This document shows positions 6,735 through 10,825 of a stretch of 10,825 nt of DNA, piece after piece. Location: NCBI GenBank assembly GCA_023437285.1, contig JAEZGP010000394.1, positions 1-10,825 on the forward strand. Direction: 5' to 3'. The position numbers and the translations under genes were made by a program. The DNA is from Actinomycetes bacterium. GTDB taxonomy: Bacteria > Actinomycetota > Actinomycetes > Mycobacteriales > Micromonosporaceae. The notes beneath the pieces were generated by a model. It was not told the origin of the DNA. It did no database searches and saw nothing but the letters and a program-made list of their open reading frames with translations. Each line of letters opens with the position of its first letter. Within the stretch, counting starts at the first letter, position 1.

Positions 6735-7853
6735 GTGTCCATCCCCCTCGTAGACCTGAAGGCGCAGCACGCGGAGGTGGCCGAGGAGGTCGCCATCGGG
6801 TTCAAGCGCGTCCTGGAGAACACGGCGTTCATCGGCGGCGAGGAGGTCGCGGCGTTCGAGCGCGAGTACTCGGCGTTCTCCGGCGTCGGGCACACCGTCG
6901 GCGTGGCCAACGGCACCGACGCGATCGAGCTGGCGCTGCTCGCGGCGGGCGTCAAGCCGGGCGACGGGGTGATCATGCCGGCCAACACGTTCATCGCCAC
7001 GGCCGGCGCGACCGCCCGTACCGGCGCGCGCATCGTGCTGGTCGACATGGACCCCGACACGTACCTGATCGACACCGACGCCGCCCTGTCCGCGGTCGAC
7101 GGCGGGACCAAGGCGATCGTCCCGGTGCACCTGTACGGCCAGCTCGCCCCCGTCGAGCGGCTGCGCGAGGGCCTCGCGGGCACCGAGGGCATCGTGATCA
7201 TGGAGGACGGCGCGCAGTCGCAGGGCGCCACCCGGTTCGGCAAGGCCGCCGGCGCCGGCGGCGTCTCGTCCACCAGCTTCTACCCCGGTAAGAACCTCGG
7301 CGCGTACGGCGACGCCGGCGCGGTCGTCACCGACGACGAGGCGCTCGCCACCACCGTGCGCACGCTGGGCAACCACGGCGGGCTCAAGAAGTACGCGCAC
7401 GACATCATCGGCATGAACAGCCGCCTCGACGGCCTGCAGGCCGTCGTCCTGCGCGCCAAGCTCACCCGCCTGGCCGTGTGGAACGCCGCCCGCCGCGCCG
7501 CCGCCGCCCGCTACGACGCGCTGCTCGCCGACGTCGACGTCGTCCGCCCGACGACCCTGGAGGGCAACGAGCACGTGTGGCACCTGTACGTGGTGCGCGT
7601 GCCCGGCGACGGCACCCCGGCCCGGCGCGACGAGGTGCTCGGCAAGCTCAACGCGGCCGGCATCGGCGCGGGCATTCACTACCCGCAGCCGGTCCACCTG
7701 ACCCCGGCGTACGCCGGGCTCGGGTACCGGGCCGGCGCCTTCCCGCACGCGGAGGCCGCCGCCAACGAGATCCTGTCGCTGCCGCTGTACCCGCAGATCA
7801 CGGTGGACCAGCAGGAGGCTGTCGTGGCGGCGCTGAAGGCGGCCCTGGCCTGA
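6735..7853 (+). CDS. DegT/DnrJ/EryC1/StrS-family PLP sugar aminotransferase (WbpE/QdtB-like, 3-amino type)
   Basis: 372 residues. It begins with IPLVDLKAQ, the classic N-terminus of the 3-aminotransferase branch. ANGTDAIELAL (58-68) is the phosphate loop, MEDGAQSQGA contains Asp158, and SFYPGKNLGAYGDAGA (181-196) carries the PLP lysine Lys186. This FYPGKNLGA-GDAGA form is shared by WbpE, QdtB/FdtB and DesV/TylB, which aminate a 3-keto sugar nucleotide. The natural substrate here is probably the product of the oxidoreductase at 2855, with the product acetylated by the enzyme at 2021. The GTG start lies 2 nt after the preceding stop, with GGGAG at 6721-6725 upstream. The alternative is a TDP-3-amino-6-deoxysugar enzyme, but no TDP-sugar genes are visible. 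It differs clearly from the aminotransferase at 4908, so the two are not a recent duplication. Confidence 0.88.
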   Translation: MSIPLVDLKAQHAEVAEEVAIGFKRVLENTAFIGGEEVAAFEREYSAFSGVGHTVGVANGTDAIELALLAAGVKPGDGVIMPANTFIATAGATARTGARIVLVDMDPDTYLIDTDAALSAVDGGTKAIVPVHLYGQLAPVERLREGLAGTEGIVIMEDGAQSQGATRFGKAAGAGGVSSTSFYPGKNLGAYGDAGAVVTDDEALATTVRTLGNHGGLKKYAHDIIGMNSRLDGLQAVVLRAKLTRLAVWNAARRAAAARYDALLADVDVVRPTTLEGNEHVWHLYVVRVPGDGTPARRDEVLGKLNAAGIGAGIHYPQPVHLTPAYAGLGYRAGAFPHAEAAANEILSLPLYPQITVDQQEAVVAALKAALA

Positions 7854-7854
7854 C

Positions 7855-9105
7855 ATGTACATCACGGTGCGCGACCGGCCCGGAGCGGATCAGCTCCGGT
7901 CCGGGCCGCGTGCCCGCGTCGCCTCGACGGTCGTCCTGCTGGGCGTCGTCAGCATGCTCACCGACGTCTCCTCGGAGATGGTCAACGCCGTCCTGCCGAT
8001 CTACCTGACCGCCCACGTCGGCATCAGCCTGCTCGGGTACGGCATCATCGACGGGCTCTACCAGGGCGTCAGCTCGCTGGTCCGGGTGGCCGGCGGGTAC
8101 GCGGCCGACCGGGGGCGCCGGCCCAAGTGGGTGGCCGTCATCGGGTACGGCCTGTCGGCCCTGTCGCGCATCGCGCTGCTGCCCGCGCAGACCATGGGTG
8201 CCATCACCTCGGTCGTCATCGCCGACCGGCTCGGCAAGGGGTTGCGCACCGCGCCGCGCGACGCGCTCATCGCCGACGCCGCCGACCCGGCCGCCCTCGG
8301 CCGCTCCTTCGGCGTGCACCGGATGCTCGACACCATCGGCGCCGCGCTCGGGCCGATCGCCGCGTTCGCGCTGCTGTTGTTGCTGCCCGACGGGTACGAC
8401 GCGGTGTTCGTGGTGTCGTTCGCCGTGGCCCTGGTGGGGCTGGCGGTACTCGTCCTGTTCGTCCCGAACCGCCGCCTGGGCCGGGCCCCTTCCGCGCAGA
8501 AACCGTCGCGCCGCGACATCCTGCGGGTGCTCACCACCCCGGCGCTGCGCCGGCCGCTGCTCGCCGCCGCGCTGCTGGGGCTGCTCACCGTCGGCGACGG
8601 CTTCCTCTACCTGACCCTGCAACAGCGCGACGACCTCGCCGCCCAGTACTTTCCGCTGCTGGCCGTGGGCACCAACGTGGCGTACCTGGCGCTGGCCGTC
8701 CCGCTCGGCCGCCTCGCCGACCGGGTCGGCCGGGGCCGGGTCTTCCTCGGTGGGCACCTCGCCCTGCTGGGGGCGTACCTGGCGGCCGGGTCGCTCACCG
8801 GCGGGTGGACCGCCACGATCGTGGCGCTGGTGTTCTTCGGGGCCTACTACGCCGCCACCGACGGGGTGCTGCCGGCGCTGGTGAGCCGGCTCGTTCCGGA
8901 CAACGGCAGGGCGACCGGCATCGCGGCGGCGCAGACTGTGGTGGTGGTCGCCCGGTTCGCCTCGTCGCTCGGCTTCGGCGCGCTGGCCCTGAACCTCGGT
9001 ACGGCCTCGGCGCTGCTCGCCGTCGTGCCGGCGCTAGCCGTCGCCCTGCCGGTGGCCGCGTGGCTGATGCGGCCCCGCCCGGACGTCCCCGCGGAGGCGG
9101 TATGA
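7855..9105 (+). CDS. Major facilitator superfamily (MFS) transporter
   Basis: 416 residues with about 12 hydrophobic segments in two halves joined by a polar loop (about 205-225). MFS motif A appears in the first half as GGYAADRGRRPK (80-91) and in the second as GRLADRVGRGR (285-295). DRLGKGLRTAPRDALIAD (124-141), just after the fourth membrane segment, is a strongly marked stretch shared with a subgroup of uncharacterised MFS permeases. TDVSSEMV near the first membrane segment is also typical of that subgroup. The start follows the aminotransferase stop after one base, and its stop overlaps the next ATG. It is not a Wzx/MATE-type flippase. Inside a glycan operon it might export a small glycoconjugate or a precursor, but the substrate is unknown. 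The first 20 residues are polar and overlap a DNA hairpin, so a later start is possible. Confidence 0.85.
   Translation: MYITVRDRPGADQLRSGPRARVASTVVLLGVVSMLTDVSSEMVNAVLPIYLTAHVGISLLGYGIIDGLYQGVSSLVRVAGGYAADRGRRPKWVAVIGYGLSALSRIALLPAQTMGAITSVVIADRLGKGLRTAPRDALIADAADPAALGRSFGVHRMLDTIGAALGPIAAFALLLLLPDGYDAVFVVSFAVALVGLAVLVLFVPNRRLGRAPSAQKPSRRDILRVLTTPALRRPLLAAALLGLLTVGDGFLYLTLQQRDDLAAQYFPLLAVGTNVAYLALAVPLGRLADRVGRGRVFLGGHLALLGAYLAAGSLTGGWTATIVALVFFGAYYAATDGVLPALVSRLVPDNGRATGIAAAQTVVVVARFASSLGFGALALNLGTASALLAVVPALAVALPVAAWLMRPRPDVPAEAV
7877..7907 (+). other. Stable hairpin in the first codons of the MFS gene
   Basis: CCGGAGC (7880-7886) pairs with GCTCCGG (7893-7899) around the loop GGATCA. The outer GGC (7877-7879) and GCC (7905-7907) can extend the stem with a bulge. 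An alternative pairing GACCGG (7873-7878) with CCGGTC (7896-7901) overlaps it. It begins 22 nt after the ATG. It may slow ribosomes, reduce read-through from upstream or be chance in GC-rich DNA. Confidence 0.35.
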
Positions 9106-10118
9106 CGTCGCGTACCCGGATGGCGATCTTCGCGGCCGTCGCGGTGCTCGTCGTGCTCGGCGCGGCGGGCTACGTCGTGCGCCAGGCCGCCCACCAGCGG
9201 GCCGCCCAGCGCGCCGCCACGCCCGTGGCCACCAACGACGACCTCGCCGCCGTCACCGCCGTGCCGCACCTGGCGTTCCGCAGTACGGCGCTCGGCGACA
9301 CGTACGGGCGGGTGGCGCTCGCCCCGCTCAGCGACCCGGACGGCCCGCGCACCTTCACCTCGGCCGCCTGCGAGCGCGTCTACGTGCGGGCGGACGGCGC
9401 GATCTGCCTGTCCGCGCACCGCGGCCTGGTCACCACGTACCAGTCGCAGCTGCTGGGCCCCGACTGGGACGTGCGGCGCGAGCTGCCGCTGACCGGGCTG
9501 CCCAGCCGGGCCCGCCTGTCGGCCGACGGGTCGTTCGTGGCCACCACGACCTTCGTGTACGGCGACTCGTACGCGATGCCGGGGCAGTTCTCCACCCGTA
9601 CGCTCGTCAGCCGCGCGGCGGGCGGGCCGAGCGAGGACCTGGAGCAGTTCCGGCTGATGGTGGACGGAAAGCAGGTCAACGCGGCCGACCGCAACGTGTG
9701 GGGCGTGACGTTCGCCGACGGCGACGCGTTCTACGCCACGGCCGCGTCCGGCGGCACGACCTGGCTGGTGCGGGGCAGCCTGCGCGAGCGGACCCTGACC
9801 GCGCTGCGCGAGGACGTGGAGTGCCCGTCGCTGTCGCCGGACGGGACCCGCATCGCGTTCAAGAAGCACGGAGATCTGCCGGCCGGGCAGTGGCGGCTGG
9901 CCGTACTCGACCTCGCCACGATGCGCGAGACCGTACTCGCGGAGCAGCGCAACGTGGACGACCAGGCCGAATGGCTCGACGACAGCCATGTGGTCTATGG
10001 TCTGCCCCGCACCGGCGGGGCGGCGGCGACCAGCGACATCTGGGTGGTCGACGCCGATGGCGGGGGAACGCCGCGGGTCCTGGTGCACGATGCCTGGTCG
10101 CCGTCGGTGAGCCGATGA
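9102..10118 (+). CDS. Membrane-anchored TolB-like beta-propeller protein
   Basis: 338 residues. Residues 7-25 form a single hydrophobic segment after a basic start (MTSRTR), an uncleaved anchor or signal peptide with no lipobox. The rest is extracytoplasmic and beta-rich. CPSLSPDGTRIAFKK (241-255) is a PD40/TolB propeller blade motif, RLSADGSFVATTT (138-150) is a weaker copy, and WLDDSHVVYG and SDIWVVDADGGG (311-322) fit later blades. Cysteines at 90 and 102 could form a disulfide. TolB-like propellers usually bind proteins or glycans and are not catalytic. Its ATG overlaps the MFS stop (ATGA), so the two are translationally coupled and probably act together, the propeller perhaps receiving or gating what the transporter exports (inference). 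The function is not known. Confidence 0.8.
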   Translation: MTSRTRMAIFAAVAVLVVLGAAGYVVRQAAHQRAAQRAATPVATNDDLAAVTAVPHLAFRSTALGDTYGRVALAPLSDPDGPRTFTSAACERVYVRADGAICLSAHRGLVTTYQSQLLGPDWDVRRELPLTGLPSRARLSADGSFVATTTFVYGDSYAMPGQFSTRTLVSRAAGGPSEDLEQFRLMVDGKQVNAADRNVWGVTFADGDAFYATAASGGTTWLVRGSLRERTLTALREDVECPSLSPDGTRIAFKKHGDLPAGQWRLAVLDLATMRETVLAEQRNVDDQAEWLDDSHVVYGLPRTGGAAATSDIWVVDADGGGTPRVLVHDAWSPSVSR

Positions 10119-10135
10119 CAATTCAACATTCGAGC

Positions 10136-10141
10136 AGGGGA
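10136..10141 (+). promoter_or_regulatory. Ribosome binding site AGGGGA that decides the GT2 start
   Basis: AGGGGA lies 6 nt before the ATG at 10148. A competing in-frame ATG at 10115 overlaps the preceding stop (ATGA) as elsewhere in the operon but has only a weak GGTGAG very close to it. The strong, well-spaced site favours 10148. Confidence 0.55.
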
Positions 10142-10147
10142 CCGGGC

Positions 10148-10825
10148 ATGACCCAGAGCGCGACTGCCGCGACCGGCGGCGTTTTTGCGGACGAGCGGGA
10201 GCTCGCCGACTGCACCGCCATCATCGTCACGTACAACAGCGCGGCCGACGTGGGTGGCCTGCTCGACTCGCTGCCCGCGGCGGCGGACGGACTGCGGGTG
10301 CGCGTCCTCGTGGTCGACAACGACTCCGCCGACGACATCGCCGCGGTAGTGGCCCGCTACCCGGGCGTGCATCTCGTGCCGTCGGGCGGCAACCTGGGCT
10401 ACTCAGGCGGCATCAACGTGGGCCGCCGCCACCTGGGCCCGACCCGGGCCGTACTCATCCTCAACCCGGACCTGCGGGCGGCGCCCGGGTCCATCCGGCG
10501 GCTGTGCGCGGCGTTGACCGAGCCCGGCGTCGGCGCCGTGGTGCCGCGCATGCTCGGCGAGGACGGGCACACGTCGCCGTCGCTGCGCCGCGAGCCGTCG
10601 CTGCTGCGCTCGGCCGCCGACGGCCTGCTCGGCGCCAAGTGGCGCAACCGCCCGGCCGCGCTGTCGGAGATGGTGTGGCGCACCGACGCCTACGACGTGC
10701 CGGCCAATGTGGACTGGGCCACCGGCGCGGCGCTGCTCATCGCGATCGAGGCCGACCAGCGGGTCGGCGCCTGGGACGAGGAGCGCTTCTTCCTCTACTC
10801 GGAGGAGACCGACTACTGCCGGCGG
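10148..10825 (+). CDS. Family 2 (GT-A) glycosyltransferase, rhamnosyltransferase-like (C-terminus outside window)
   Basis: 226 codons are visible and the frame is open at the edge. After a variable N-terminus of about 20 residues come the GT2 motifs in order: IIVTYNSAADV, then VVDNDSADD for the nucleotide, GGNLGYSGGIN, and ILNPDLR with the NPD version of the metal-binding DXD. WATGAALLI and DERFFLYSEETDYCRR follow, which are typical of WbbL/rhamnosyltransferase-type enzymes; the ED of the last motif is the likely catalytic base region. It would transfer a sugar from a nucleotide donor to a growing lipid-linked or cell-wall glycan on the cytoplasmic face. The ATG at 10148 has a good ribosome site; the in-frame ATG at 10115 would add 11 residues. 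It is the last visible gene of the plus-strand operon. Confidence 0.88.
   Translation, partial: MTQSATAATGGVFADERELADCTAIIVTYNSAADVGGLLDSLPAAADGLRVRVLVVDNDSADDIAAVVARYPGVHLVPSGGNLGYSGGINVGRRHLGPTRAVLILNPDLRAAPGSIRRLCAALTEPGVGAVVPRMLGEDGHTSPSLRREPSLLRSAADGLLGAKWRNRPAALSEMVWRTDAYDVPANVDWATGAALLIAIEADQRVGAWDEERFFLYSEETDYCRR

Noticed and set aside
7855..9105. Transporter as the Wzx flippase of the locus
   Set aside because: It shows two copies of MFS motif A and the two-halves MFS layout, not the MATE/PST layout of Wzx.
8847..10121. Minus-strand open frame of 424 codons opposite the MFS and TolB-like genes
   Set aside because: Low-complexity Arg/Gly/Ala/Val/His composition, no domain, and it lies antisense to genes with membrane segments and propeller motifs.
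1..10825. tRNA/rRNA genes, CRISPR arrays, insertion sequences, attachment sites
   Set aside because: No cloverleaf-like sequence, spaced direct-repeat array, transposase motif or terminal repeat was seen on either strand.

Overview
The window is very GC-rich DNA with dense, often overlapping genes, frequent GTG starts and strong third-position G/C. This fits a high-GC actinomycete. A member of the Micromonosporaceae or a relative is plausible, but that placement rests on general style and not on a marker gene. No RNA genes, mobile elements, phage genes or CRISPR arrays were seen. The content is a surface-polysaccharide / nucleotide-sugar locus.

Layout, left to right. (1) Positions 1-674, minus strand: the start of a Wzz-type chain-length/co-polymerase membrane protein whose C-terminal end lies outside the window. 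(2) Positions 675-962: a divergent intergenic region. (3) Positions 963-2000, plus strand: an exported, membrane-anchored right-handed beta-helix protein. (4) An 11-bp perfect hairpin (2016-2042) that probably serves as a shared terminator for the converging genes. (5) Positions 2021-2617, minus strand: a WbpD/WlbB-type hexapeptide N-acetyltransferase. (6) Positions 2618-2854: a second divergent region with a strong leader hairpin. (7) Positions 2855 to the right edge, plus strand: one tightly packed probable operon. It encodes a Gfo/Idh/MocA oxidoreductase, an SDR epimerase, a DegT-family aminotransferase (PglE/perosamine-like), a PglD/NeuD-type acetyltransferase with a broken reading frame, a second DegT-family aminotransferase (WbpE/QdtB-like), an MFS transporter, an anchored TolB-like beta-propeller protein and a GT2 glycosyltransferase cut by the window end.

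How the genes may work together (inference). The oxidoreductase, the second aminotransferase and the divergent WbpD-like acetyltransferase together match the known 3-oxidation, 3-transamination and 3-N-acetylation route to 3-acetamido sugars, such as UDP-GlcNAc3NAcA or UDP-GlcNAc3NAc. The epimerase, first aminotransferase and PglD-like acetyltransferase look like a second amino-sugar branch. The GT2 enzyme would add a sugar to a lipid-linked or surface glycan. The Wzz protein would control its length, and the beta-helix and TolB-like proteins would act outside the membrane. Substrates cannot be fixed from sequence alone.

The most notable points are the frameshift in the PglD-like gene at a run of five G (6101-6105), the apparent complete 3-acetamido-sugar cassette split across a divergent promoter, the MFS/TolB-like pair embedded in a glycan operon, and the beta-helix protein beside the chain-length regulator. 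I see no clear sign of a wholly new type of system.
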